Shown: positions 1-10,130 of the stretch, one piece after another | How the letters are laid out: every line of letters starts with the position of its first letter | How positions within the stretch are numbered: position 1 is the first letter of the stretch | Origin: Dehalococcoidia bacterium | Lineage (GTDB): Bacteria > Chloroflexota > Dehalococcoidia > Lucifugimonadales > UBA3495 | Reading direction: 5' to 3' | Assembly (NCBI GenBank): GCA_022450395.1 | Contig: JAKUQE010000011.1 | Span: forward strand, 1 to 58,911 | DNA: 58,911 bases | Notes under the pieces: generated by a model | Databases searched by the model: none | Told to the model about the DNA's origin: nothing | Seen by the model: the letters and a program-made list of their open reading frames with translations, nothing else | Made by a program: the position numbers and the translations under genes

Positions 1-831
1 CGCCTTCTTCTTGGCATGCTCAGTCCGGTTACTGGAACGATCCGCCTCGGCACTAATTTGCAAATCAGCTACTCCGACCAACTCCTTGAGCAATTGGACG
101 AAAACAAGACCGCCATAGAAAACGTCGGCGACGGCAATGATACAGTTACCGTTAACGGGAAAATTCGTCACATCCTCGGCTCTCTGCAAGATTTTCTCTT
201 TTCTCCAGATCAAGCTCGCTCTCTTGTTTCTGTTCTTTCCGGTGGGGAGCGCAAGCGCCTCATGCTCGCCCGTCTCTTCACCCGGCCCTCCAATCTCCTT
301 GTGCTGGATGAACCCACCAACGACCTTGATATCGAGACCCTTGACCTTCTTGAAGGCCTCTTGATTAACTACACAGGAACGATTCTCCTCGTCAGCCATG
401 ATAGGACGTTCATCAACAACATCGTGACGAGCACCGTCGTTTTTGAAGGCGGCTCCGTCGTGAAGGAGTACGTGGGTGGCTATGATGACTGGCTGCGTCA
501 GCGCCCCCAGGAAGCAAAACCGAGTAGGGCATCTGCCAGCAAACAAGGCGCCCCACCGGCTCAGGCACCCAGGGCAAGGCTGAAATTAGGGTTCAACCAG
601 CAAAAGGAACTGGATGCACTGCCCCAGACTATTGAGTGCCTCGAAAGGGAACAGCAGGAGTTGTTCCAGACCATGGGAGATCCAGAACTCTACAAAAAGG
701 ACAGGGCTGACATTGTTGCCACGAACGATAGGCTAGAAGAACTGAAAAGGCTTTTGGCTGAAGCCTACGCACGTTGGGAAGAACTGGAACAATTCCGCCT
801 AGATGACGAAAACAGCAGGCTTTCAAAATAG
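1..831 (+). CDS. ABC-F family ATP-binding protein (Uup/EttA-like), 5' end outside window
   Basis: Frame is open from base 1 (RLLLGMLSPV...). ABC signature LSGGERKRLMLARL, Walker B NLLVLDEPTNDLD, H-loop LLVSHD, C-terminal coiled coil. TAG stop. Confidence 0.9.
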   Translation, partial: RLLLGMLSPVTGTIRLGTNLQISYSDQLLEQLDENKTAIENVGDGNDTVTVNGKIRHILGSLQDFLFSPDQARSLVSVLSGGERKRLMLARLFTRPSNLLVLDEPTNDLDIETLDLLEGLLINYTGTILLVSHDRTFINNIVTSTVVFEGGSVVKEYVGGYDDWLRQRPQEAKPSRASASKQGAPPAQAPRARLKLGFNQQKELDALPQTIECLEREQQELFQTMGDPELYKKDRADIVATNDRLEELKRLLAEAYARWEELEQFRLDDENSRLSK

Positions 832-980
832 AGAATGCCAACCAGCGTAAAGACGAAGCTAATCGGAAAATAAGCGGCATGGATCTACGCCACCGGCAAC
901 ACGACAAGCCCGCGTTTCAGGCCGAGTTCGACTCTACTCCGCCCCCCGTCCGAACCATGCAGTTTTGCCGCGGTTAGCAA

Positions 981-1017
981 CTGATCCGCTCACCGGCCTG
1001 ACTTGCGGTGGGCGGTG
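981..1017. repeat. Dispersed element copy 1: ctgatccgctcaccggcctgacttgcggtgggcggtg
   Basis: Aligns with copies at 3616..3653 and 6006..6043. Confidence 0.55.
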
Positions 1018-1113
1018 GGCGTTTTTTGGTCTTCCTATAGGGTAATTTGTAAGTTCCGCCCTTGTTCGTATATGGTCCTGTCTCCGGCCATATTCCCCTA
1101 AGACGGCCCGTGA

Positions 1114-1263
1114 GCGATTTCAGCGTCTAATACAACACCTTGTTAACGAGGCAGACGAGGCGATTCCCCGCTGCGATTGGGAAAGGGTACGGCAGTGCGC
1201 ACAGGCAGTCTTTGCGATCGATTCCAGAAACTCCGACTTCGCGTTTGACCAGGAACCGGGCAA
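1114..1263 (+). pseudogene. Possible decayed fragment with TPR/helical-pair-like motif (RFQRLIQHLVNEADEAIPRCDWERVRQCAQAVFAIDSRNSDFAF)
   Basis: Manual translation gives a coding-like peptide resembling the 'DWERVRALAEAVLALDPDNADA' type segment of TPR-containing signalling proteins; no start and no continuation. Confidence 0.3.
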
Positions 1264-1266
1264 TAA

Positions 1267-3468
1267 CTATCTTCGGCTCCTAGCTCGCTCAATGGCGCCA
1301 TCTATTTCGACGACGTCGAACCCCAACTCGATCGCTATCGCGGCGTCATCACGAGATTTGGCATCATTTCCCTGCAGAGTGTAAGCCAACGCCCTATTTA
1401 CGTAGGCCAACACGAGTCTAGGGTCGAGCCCAATGGCATTGTCGAAATCATCGATCGCTTTCTCAAGATCGCCAGTGTTGAGATACACGTAGCCCCGATT
1501 GACGTAGGCGCCGTCGAGCCTCGGATCGAACAATATTGCTCGGTCGAAGTCATCAATAGCCTTTTGTGGCTTGCTCATTTCGTCGTGGGCGCTGCCCCGG
1601 TTACTGTACGCCAAAGCGAACCGGGGGTTTAGGCGAATGGCTTCGTCGTAGTCCAGAATTGCTTTTTGGTACTGTCCTAGATTCGAGTAGGAAAAACCTC
1701 GGTTGTTGTAGGCCTGTGCAAGCCGGGGGTCTATACGTATGGCTTGATCGGATTCCTGATTGGCCCGCAGGTATTCACCGAGTTTAATGTAGGATAAACC
1801 CCGGTTGTTGTAGGCCTGCGACAGCCCGGGGTCCAGTCGAATCGCCTCGCTGTAAGCGGCTATGGCGTCCTCAGTGCGGCCTTGGGCTTCTAGTTCTACG
1901 CCGTAGTTATAATGAGTAGATGCCCTGCTGGGACCGGTTCCTTCGAGATGTAGGGCCGCTAGCATGTTGTCCACCGGTGCTCGATCATCGGTGAGCAGCA
2001 CCCTCTTTCGGGCGTTCAGCCAACGTTCCATGGATTCATCCGGCATGAAATGGCTGATGAGCGCTCCTCGGCCAGCCTGAATATTGGCATTTCTAAGAGA
2101 CTCATATGATAGCGGACGCACCGACGCGGCAACCACGTGGGTTTTCTGACCATCATCCGGCCAGTTATCGTCTTCTCGAATGACATAGACATTTGGGAAG
2201 GTCTCTTTAAGGGTATGCACGAAGGCTCGAGCGAAACGGCCGCTCTGGAATTTGTCTACCACATTGACCGCGTAGATACCGTCCGGCGTCAGAAGTCCCG
2301 CTATCTGCTCGTTGAACTCCCTAGTAGTGAGATGGTAGGGCACAGACAGGTCGTTGAAGGCGTCGCCAATGACCAGCGCGTATTGCCCGGAATTCAGCTT
2401 AGGGACGGTCATCCTCGCGTCTTCGTTGTAGGTCACGATTCGGGTGTCACAGGGCAGCCCCAAGTGGTCGAACGCCACGCGAGTTACCGCGGGATCGATC
2501 TCGATGACTACCACAGTACTCTTCGGGTACAACGTCTCCAGATAGCGTGGAACTGTGTATCCGCCGCCGCCGATGATCAAGGTCCTAAATCCCGGATCTC
2601 GCTGCGCAACGAGAGTAATCAGTTCCGAGAAAACTTTCTCATAGTTGTAGGCCAAGAGGGTGGGGTCTTCCAGAGACACATAGCTGTGGAGCAGCTTATC
2701 CAGGTGTAGCGCTTTTACTTTATGCCGCCCGTCTACGATATCGTCGGTCACCTGGATACAGAAGTAGTTGCTCTCCTTTAAACATCCGCTGTTCAGGTCA
2801 CCGCTGATTGAACTGAAGCCGCCTATCCCGACAAACAGGACGATCATCGGCATGGTGGGCATCCTCACCCGCCAAAGGCCGCCGAAGGCCAGCGACATTC
2901 CGACCAGGATCAGGGCTACCAGCAAAATAGTTTGTCTTGTGCCAAGCCATTGAACCAGGACGAAACCCGTTATGAACACGCCGAAGATGGCGCCAGCAGT
3001 AGAAATGGCATAGATCTTCCCTACAACATCGCCGGCGTGATCCAAGTCACGTAGGTTCAGCTTGACCACCAGAGGAGTCACCATGCCCAAAACCGCGCTA
3101 GGCACGAAGAAAAGGGCAGCCGTGAGGAAAACGATGCGAGGCAATATAGGCAACGCCTAGAAGACGGCGGAGACAACGCCCAACAAGGGCAGCACGCTCA
3201 GGCAGGTGAGCCCCCCGGCCAGCAGGATGATGCCCAGGGTTGTGGGGGAAGGAAACCGGTCGGCCACGCGGCCGCCCACGTAGTTGCCGATACTTATACC
3301 GGCGAGCACCACCCCGATGATGCTAGTCCAGGTATAGAGGGACACTCCGATGCTGGGAGCCAGAATCCTGGCGGCCACAATCTCGAGAATAAGCCCGCAG
3401 GCGCTGGCCACGAAAACGATCAGGTAAGGCTTCAACGAAGCCAAGATATTTAGCAACTTTGGGGTCAC
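1267..3468 (-). CDS. Spermidine synthase-like protein: N-terminal multi-TM (MFS-like) segment, aminopropyltransferase/methyltransferase-fold domain, C-terminal TPR repeats; interrupted by in-frame TAG at 3157-3159
   Basis: ORFs 3157..3468 and 1267..3153 are in the same frame, separated only by TAG. GGGGYTVPRYLE...VVVIEIDP SAM-site-like motif; five TPR units (AYNNRGLSYIKLGEY..., AYVNRGYVYLNTGDLEKAIDDF...). Confidence 0.8.
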
Positions 3469-3615
3469 GGCGATGCTGCCCCTCCTCCCAGTTGAAGTCC
3501 CTTGGGCGGGATTCTTGTCCGAGTGGCGGTTTACCGTGAAGACCGTGCATCCACAAGGAGCAGGGATAACCGTTCAGGAGACTAGGCTCCGGGGCGTGCG
3601 GTGACCAATACTCTA

Positions 3616-3653
3616 CACAATGATCCACTCACTGGCCTGATTTATGGCGGGCG
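3616..3653. repeat. Dispersed element copy 2: cacaatgatccactcactggcctgatttatggcgggcg
   Basis: Shares CACAATGATCCACTC.C.GGCCT with copy 3 and TGATCC.CTCAC.GGCCTGA with copy 1. Confidence 0.6.
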
Positions 3654-3806
3654 TTGTACGCGATGATCCGACGAAAATGACACAATGCCAAGTCCTCTTA
3701 GTGGCCGTCGATTTTACTCCTGATGTGGTGATACTATATTTGGCACCAAGATAGACTAAACCTAAGTCTTTACTCATTTAGGGACCTCTCGCATTTACTG
3801 ACTGAT

Positions 3807-5156
3807 ATGGCCAGCCACGACAACAAAGAGATGATCTTGGTAGCTTTTCTCCAGGCATCCAATTGTTCAAATTACACCGGGTCTTGGCGGCACCCAGAAA
3901 CCGAGTCCAACTTCCTGGATCTGGCTTTCTACCAAAATATCGCCACTATCTTGGAAGAGGGGAAGTTCCACCTAGCTTTTCTCGATGACCGGTTGGCCAT
4001 GCCCAGCCGGTTTGGGAACACCCATGAGACCGCTGTCGAACATGGGATTCGCACTGTCAAACTAGACTTGGTGCCGATAATCACCGCAATGGGCCTGGCT
4101 ACAAGCCACCTAGGCTTAGGTGCGACGTATTCAACAACCTACTACTCCCCTTTTCATGTAGCCCGGCTTTTCGCGTCCATAGATCACTTCACCAAAGGTA
4201 GAGCAGTTTGGAACGTGGTGACTTCTTTGAACGATTCAGAGGCCCAGAATTTCGGGGTTTCTGAGCATCTGCCTCACGACACCAGATACGACGTTGCAGA
4301 TGAATTCATGAGCGTGGTATGCAAGCTTTGGGACTCATGGGAACCCGAAGCTATGGTGGCAGACAGAGAAACCGGAAGATTCGCTGATTCAACCAAGGTG
4401 CATAGAGTCGACCATTCGGGTCTCTATTTTCAGTAGCAGGGCGCTTTTACGGTCCCACAGACGCCTCAAGGCCATCCAGTGATTATCCAAGCTGGCCAAA
4501 GCGATAGAGGTAGACGGTTTGCAGCCCGTTGGGGGGAACTTCTCTTTGTCATCTACCCTACAGCCGATGGTTGCAGGACCTACAGGGAAGACTTGCGTCG
4601 ACGAAGGGAAGCGTCAGGCCGCGACCCGGACTCTCTTAAGGTGGCGCCAGCGGTCTACGTCGTGGTGGGTGAGACTGAAGAGATAGCGCAGGAAAAGTTG
4701 GCTTTCATAGATAGTTTGGCCAACCAGACCGATTCTTTGGTACTTTTATCTGAAGTTTTTAACTATGATTTCGCCCATCACCCCACAGATGAGCCGCTGT
4801 CTGACGAAACACTAGAGTCCATGACAGGCCTAAGAGGATTCCTAGACCGCGTGGTGGAACTGAGCGGCACCAAGAACCCTAGTGTAGATGATTTTATACG
4901 TTATTCCGGCAGGGGTACTCTAAGCGAACTTCCTGTGTTCGCCGGCACTCCCGAGCAGATAGTAGACCAGATGGAGAGTTGGTACCTGAGCGAGTCTTGT
5001 GATGGTTTTGTGATTGCCGCCACCCACATGCCGGGAGCCTATGTCGATTTTGTCCAGGGGGTGGTCCCCGAATTGCAACACCGAGGACTGTTCCGCAAGG
5101 ATTACATTCCCGGTACTCTTCGTGATAACTTAGGCTTCTTCAATCCCCCGTCATAG
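3807..5156 (+). CDS. LLM-class flavin-dependent monooxygenase (NtaA/SnaA/DszA family), interrupted by in-frame TAG at 4434-4436
   Basis: ORFs 3807..4436 and 4479..5156 are in the same frame. ATSHLGLGATYSTTYYSPFHVARLFASIDHFTKGRAVWNVVTS and, across the TAG, HSGLYFQ*QGAFTVPQTPQGHPVIIQAGQSDRGRRFAARWGE match the family layout. Confidence 0.85.
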
Positions 5157-5243
5157 GTTCTGCGGCGTCGCGTTCCTCATTGCGCGCTCTCCCAATATCC
5201 AATCTGTCTATGCTTGGGAATTTTGAGCTAACAAGGACTTTTA

Positions 5244-5987
5244 ATGGCAACTTTCGTTTTGGTGCACGGGGCTTGGCACGGCGGCTGGTGTTGGTGGAAG
5301 GTGGAACCTCTTTTGCGACGATACGGCAGCTCAGTCTACGCTCTCAGCCTTACGGGCATGGGCGAGCGTTCTCACCTCGCCCGATACATAGACCCCGCGG
5401 TCATTAACCTGGACCTTCACATTAAAGACGTTACGGAGCTTCTGGAAAGCGAGGGATTGGAGAGGGTGATTTTGGTGGGCCACGCCTACGCAGGAATGGT
5501 CATTTCCGGCGTGGCAGAGGTCTGTCCTCAATTGCTGGAGCACCTGGTTTACGTGAACGGCGTGGTGCCCCGGGACGGTGAGTCTATGGTTGACCAGCTT
5601 GATGCCGTGCGAGGCCCTGAATTCACCGCCCAGGTCCGAGCGGCCATCAACAACCGCGAGGAATTCCTGCCCCCGCCCACCACCGTCGAGGAGATCCGCC
5701 GGCGGTGGGGCATCGCCGATCCGGAGGACCAATCCTGGGTATTGCCCCGCCTATGCCCTCAGTCGGTCGCCGCCTTTGCCCAACCGCTGAGGTTGGGTAG
5801 TTTCGAAGCGCAAGAAATATCCCGGTCTTTCATTCTGTCCAGCGAATCGGGGTTTGACCCGATCGCCAAGCGCGTCCGGCAATCGGGCTGGGGCTTGTAT
5901 CAATTGGATACCGGCCACGACCCGATGATAACCAAACCCAGGGAGGTGGCGGACATTTTGCTAAAGATAGCTGGAACAATCCGCTAA
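5244..5987 (+). CDS. Alpha/beta hydrolase (esterase-like)
   Basis: MATFVLVHGAWHGGWCWWKVEPLLRRYG...; late GHDPMITKP. Nucleophile elbow reads GHAYAG. Confidence 0.85.
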   Translation: MATFVLVHGAWHGGWCWWKVEPLLRRYGSSVYALSLTGMGERSHLARYIDPAVINLDLHIKDVTELLESEGLERVILVGHAYAGMVISGVAEVCPQLLEHLVYVNGVVPRDGESMVDQLDAVRGPEFTAQVRAAINNREEFLPPPTTVEEIRRRWGIADPEDQSWVLPRLCPQSVAAFAQPLRLGSFEAQEISRSFILSSESGFDPIAKRVRQSGWGLYQLDTGHDPMITKPREVADILLKIAGTIR

Positions 5988-6005
5988 GCTGTGACTAGAA
6001 CCTTC

Positions 6006-6043
6006 CACAATGATCCACTCGCCGGCCTAGATCCCGGTGGGCC
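6006..6043. repeat. Dispersed element copy 3: cacaatgatccactcgccggcctagatcccggtgggcc
   Basis: See copies 1 and 2. Confidence 0.6.
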
Positions 6044-6044
6044 T

Positions 6045-7151
6045 CTACACTTTGGCTATTACCGCCACCATGCCGCCGCCGGCCGGTCCTTGATGGTATC
6101 CCCAACCAGCTGAAGCATAAATGGCTGGGTCTCCGACGACGGAAGCTATCACGGCACCCAGCACGGCACGAGCTGGCCGCGTGTTGAGATCCGAATCTGT
6201 AAGAAGAGTGCTCCTGTGCCCGCGCACCCGGCCATCGAGCGATACTTGACCCTTGCCAAACACATTGACTATACGATCACGTTGGGCGTCCGACACCGTG
6301 CCCTCGACAGTAACGCCCACGCTACGCAAGGCGGCACGCACACCATCCGCGTCGATCAAGTCGGTCAGTATATGGTGCCCGCTCACGTAGACACTTGCCG
6401 CGCCTTCGACGTTGCCGACAACTAAAACCTGGCATCGCATGAGTTCGATGCCGGACGAGGATCCGCCGAGGTTGGTGTATAGATCAGGATCGGTACAGAT
6501 GGACGCCGGGTCGATCGGCCCGGACAGCTCACCAAGGCCCAGCGCGATTCCCAGGGCGGAGGAGCCGTTGGAATACCCCATGGAACGTAATGTGTCTTCC
6601 GTCACGGTCCGCTCGTTGCGGGCGCGGGCTTCAGCGATGCGGTCGCTGGTCAGAAGCGGGCACTTGACCTGCACGTAATGAACGTCGTCAACGTTGGTGA
6701 TCTCTGCGTTTGCCAGAGCGGAACGAACCGCTTCGCTTACCAGTTCGACCTGCACGACGGTTCCCAATTCCTCTGGCAGCAGGTCACGAGTAAAGCTGAT
6801 ACCCAGAGTCAACCTGGGTTCACCTTTGCCACTTATGGCATTAGCTTGACGGCGCGTGAACACGGTGGCGTGTGGAGTGATTACACCTTCGCAACCACCG
6901 GACATGCAGAACATGACCCGGTCATCAACTTGCGCTCCGGTCCAACCGGTATGCGCCGCCAGGCAATCTCGGAAGGCTCGGTGCGCCAGGGGGCGCGAGA
7001 AGTCGTTCACACGCCCGTTTCCTTCGGTCTTGGCAATGATGCACAAGACTTCATCCGCAGCGAGATCGCCCTGTTCGATCAGGGATTCCAGGCCGCTTAC
7101 GTCTTCCGGGGACGCCATCATGAACTTGTAGGCCGCACATTCCCAAGGCAT
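6045..7151 (-). CDS. Ring-opening amidohydrolase (cyanuric acid amidohydrolase/barbiturase, AtzD/TrzD family)
   Basis: AKTEGNGRVNDFSRPLA, SSGIELMRCQVLVVGN, C-terminal GWGYHQGPAGGGMVAVIA; length about 368 aa. Confidence 0.85.
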   Translation of the reverse strand: MPWECAAYKFMMASPEDVSGLESLIEQGDLAADEVLCIIAKTEGNGRVNDFSRPLAHRAFRDCLAAHTGWTGAQVDDRVMFCMSGGCEGVITPHATVFTRRQANAISGKGEPRLTLGISFTRDLLPEELGTVVQVELVSEAVRSALANAEITNVDDVHYVQVKCPLLTSDRIAEARARNERTVTEDTLRSMGYSNGSSALGIALGLGELSGPIDPASICTDPDLYTNLGGSSSGIELMRCQVLVVGNVEGAASVYVSGHHILTDLIDADGVRAALRSVGVTVEGTVSDAQRDRIVNVFGKGQVSLDGRVRGHRSTLLTDSDLNTRPARAVLGAVIASVVGDPAIYASAGWGYHQGPAGGGMVAVIAKV

Positions 7152-7339
7152 GGCTTTCTCCTTTCTGTTGGTCCCAGACCTGCGTTCAGTTATCTAAATG
7201 CATCGTACCAGTTGATCCCGCCGCACTGCATCAACCGACCCAGAGGACAACAAACCGCGTGACACTCCTCCATCTTGACCGGCGAGCGTGGGCGAAAACG
7301 CATCGAAATGCTGCTTGACCAAACAGTGCAGGAAGCCGG

Positions 7340-7648
7340 CCAATATAACCGGCAGCAGTCATCGCCGCAACGGGGTTGCCGTACGCGATACCGGTAGCCT
7401 GGATCGATTCCCTCCCTGCTTGTCGCCGGCCTTTGGTGGTTATCGCCCCCGGCGGTGAGCCGTTGCGGCAGGGGTTGTTACCATCCGATGCCATGCTTGC
7501 TTTCGGCGCGGACCGGGAAGGGCTCAGCCGGAATTTAATGGCCAGAGCCGCCCACTGTGTCTCCATTCCCATAGCTCCCGGAGTTTCCAGCACAAACTTA
7601 GCCACAGCTGTCTCCGCGGTCCTGTATGCCTGGAGATTGGGACTATAG
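7340..7648 (+). pseudogene. C-terminal remnant of SpoU/TrmH-family RNA methyltransferase
   Basis: LVVIAPGGEPL...LAFGADREGLSRNLMARAAHCVSIPIAPGVSSTNLATAVSAVLYAWR matches SPOUT motifs 2/3 (G.E..GLS, vsIPm...vsSLNva.a); no N-terminal part found in frame. Confidence 0.65.
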
Positions 7649-7674
7649 TTGGGGAGGGTAGCCCTCAACCCTGG

Positions 7675-7697
7675 CCCCTCTCCCACTGGGAGAGGGG
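7675..7697. repeat. CCCCTCTCCC-ACT-GGGAGAGGGG palindrome
   Basis: Perfect 10-bp arms, intergenic; second related copy at 49864..49882. Confidence 0.7.
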
Positions 7698-7886
7698 TGA
7701 CGCCATTGCTAACAGGATCGAGATGCGGGACTTGATCTAGCCGGTACGATTAAAGCCACGTTGATCGGCTACCGGCAGCCTCGTCTGCTTAGACTCGATT
7801 TCGGGAAGCCAACGTTGACATTCTAATATACGGGCGTGTCCAATCTTCGCTGCCGTGCGTATCGTACTTCCAGACCAAGGTCCTCG

Positions 7887-9815
7887 CTACGGCAGTTTTG
7901 AGAAAATCTTCACAACCGGCCCGTCGGCCACGATGATGCGGCCATCGTTATCGATCGCAATACCCCTGGGGTTACTAATGTCTGTGACGATGGAATCTAA
8001 TTCAAACTTATTAGGCTGGAAAATACGGATCCGTGGGCCGGTAATCGTTTGTGACACGTAAACGTTGCCGCTAGCATCAACCGCCAGGCCCAAAGGCTGA
8101 GGGATTCCCGTGACGAAGACCGAATTGAACGTCCCATTGGCGTTGAAAAGGAGAACCCGATCTGCGCCGCCTGTTGAATCGGCTGCGTAGAACCGTCCGG
8201 TGGTGGGGTCCACCGCGACTGCATCAACCGAGGAGCCGGTAAAATCCGACGCTCCAATGGTCTGAAGCAAAGTGCCTGCTGGTGGTGAGAATTGGCGGAC
8301 TCGCACGGGGCTTTGGCCCACAAGGTAGTTACCGTCCTGGCCCACGGCCACGCTCAAAGAATTCCCGGTAGTCGGGAACGAGGAATCCAATGCACCGTCG
8401 AGATTACGGGTTGCGATCGTAAAAGTGAAACCCTCGACGACGACGCTTTTACCAGAGGAATCGATCGCGACCGACTTGGGTTGGTCTAACGTAACTGTAG
8501 GCGAGATCGGATCGCCGTTTGTATCGAACGATCTAAGCCGGCCGTCAAATGTGACTATATCTGTTTCAATCACCCGAATGTTGTTACCCGCGTCAACCGC
8601 CACGTCAACAACATTTAGAAAGGCGATCCCGCCGCCCTGGGTGCCGTCGATAGTCTGCACTAGAGTCAAGGGCGCTGGTGTAGGCGTCGGTGGCGGGGTT
8701 GCTGTGGGCGTAGGCGCCGGTGTGGGCGACGGAGACGGGGTTGCCGTGGGAGACACCACGACCTTGATCACAATCGATAGCCGTCCGGCCACGGGCACGA
8801 AAATATCTTCGACTTGGACCGTCGAATGCTCTTCGGTAAGCCACCGGTAGACCTTGCTGACCGATGGGTTGGTGATTAATCTCTCCTCTGGGACTATGAC
8901 TACTCCGGCGGAGTCTTGAGCCTTGTCAAAGATGGTCAAAACCCAAGTCTCAGTTGCTTCATTCTGAAATTTTGTCAGACCGGTTCGGTCCATCACCAGG
9001 AAGATCTTTCCGGGGACTCCAAGATCTCCGGATGCCGAAATGGTAAAACTATGGGTAAGGGTTCCGACGCCTTCCCTCACACCCGTAACACTACTGTTGT
9101 CGGAGTCGCTGGTGGCGGAGGTATAGTCCACTGTCATTTCCCATTCATGAGCCCTACCAGTGGCGATGAGATCGGTGTCAACACTGATCTCGTGGCCGGA
9201 CCTCCAGGGGTTGTCGTTGCCAAATGTAATCTCTAGTTTGCCAACCTTACTTCCTGCTGGAAGGGCCCTACCGCCGAGGACAAAGCCTCCCGGTCCCTGG
9301 ATTCGAAGCTCCTCCACGGCAGCCCTATTTTTGCCCATGTTCAACTCAAACGTCACCACCGGATTGCCGGAAGGCGACAGATCGCTGAACGAGGCGTCTA
9401 ACCGGCTGTCCGGAGGAGGAACTAGTGCCGCTCCGTCATCCGCAGTGAATACTCTTCCTGTCACGGTGTCGATTCGGTAGCTCACCAGGGCCGCAGAGTC
9501 GGGGATTTTCTTAAGAAAGTCGGGAACAAACGTCTTCGTTGGATCCTAAGGCAACGCCGCATCGAAGTCGATGGTTCTTACGCCCAGATCCTCTTCTCCG
9601 CTGGCTAGAGCCTCCACCGGAAACGTTTCGGGAAATGTGTCGTTCAAGAAACGGTCGGCGGCAGTTTCGATCGCGTTTGTGTCGCTGGCGATCTGTGCGT
9701 TTATACCTTGTCCACCCAGACCGGTAACAGCACCGGCGGTGATTCCAGCCAAGATGCCTATGATGGCCATCACGGCCAATAGCTCGACTAAGGTAAAACC
9801 TGTTTGTCGTCGCAT
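7887..9815 (-). CDS. Prepilin-type N-methylation pilin-like protein continuing into Pro/Thr linker and NHL-repeat beta-propeller; interrupted by in-frame TAG at 9546-9548
   Basis: N-terminus MRRQTGFTLVELLAVMAIIGILAGI (type IV pilin/pseudopilin motif). ORFs 9546..9815 and 7887..9485 are in the same frame; the region after TAG (DPTKTFVPDFLKKIPDSAALVSYRIDTVTGRVFTADDG) is pilin-tail-like; then PTATPSPSPTPAPTPTATPPPTPTP; then NHL units (VDATGNVYVSQ..., GIAIDNDGRIIVAD). Confidence 0.7.
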
Positions 9816-10130
9816 GTGATCAATCCTTGGGACCTGCTGCCGGGTCAGGTCGGCAATCAGGGAACCCCGTGGTTACCTTAACCGCCTAGACTTAACTAGG
9901 AATCACTCAAAGTAGTGATTACAGGATGAAAAAATGGCTACTTCGAAGGGTGATGCTGTTGGATCGTTCCCACTCCACCCAAACCTGCCGGTAGACATTA
10001 GTCCTACTCCGACGTAATATGCCCCATATGGTCAGAGGCCGATTCCAGAGACAAGTAGAGCGCCATTTGGACCACTTTGAAATTAGCGCTCGCCGCGAAG
10101 ATTGACCGGTTTCTCAAGTAAGGGGGGAGC

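Noticed and set aside
2137-2709. 190-aa plus-strand ORF
   Set aside because: Antisense to the spermidine-synthase domain.
7231-7686. 151-aa minus-strand ORF
   Set aside because: Antisense to the SPOUT methyltransferase remnant.
8640-8760. Apparent tandem repeat in minus-strand gene
   Set aside because: Codes for a Pro/Thr-rich linker, not a CRISPR or satellite array.
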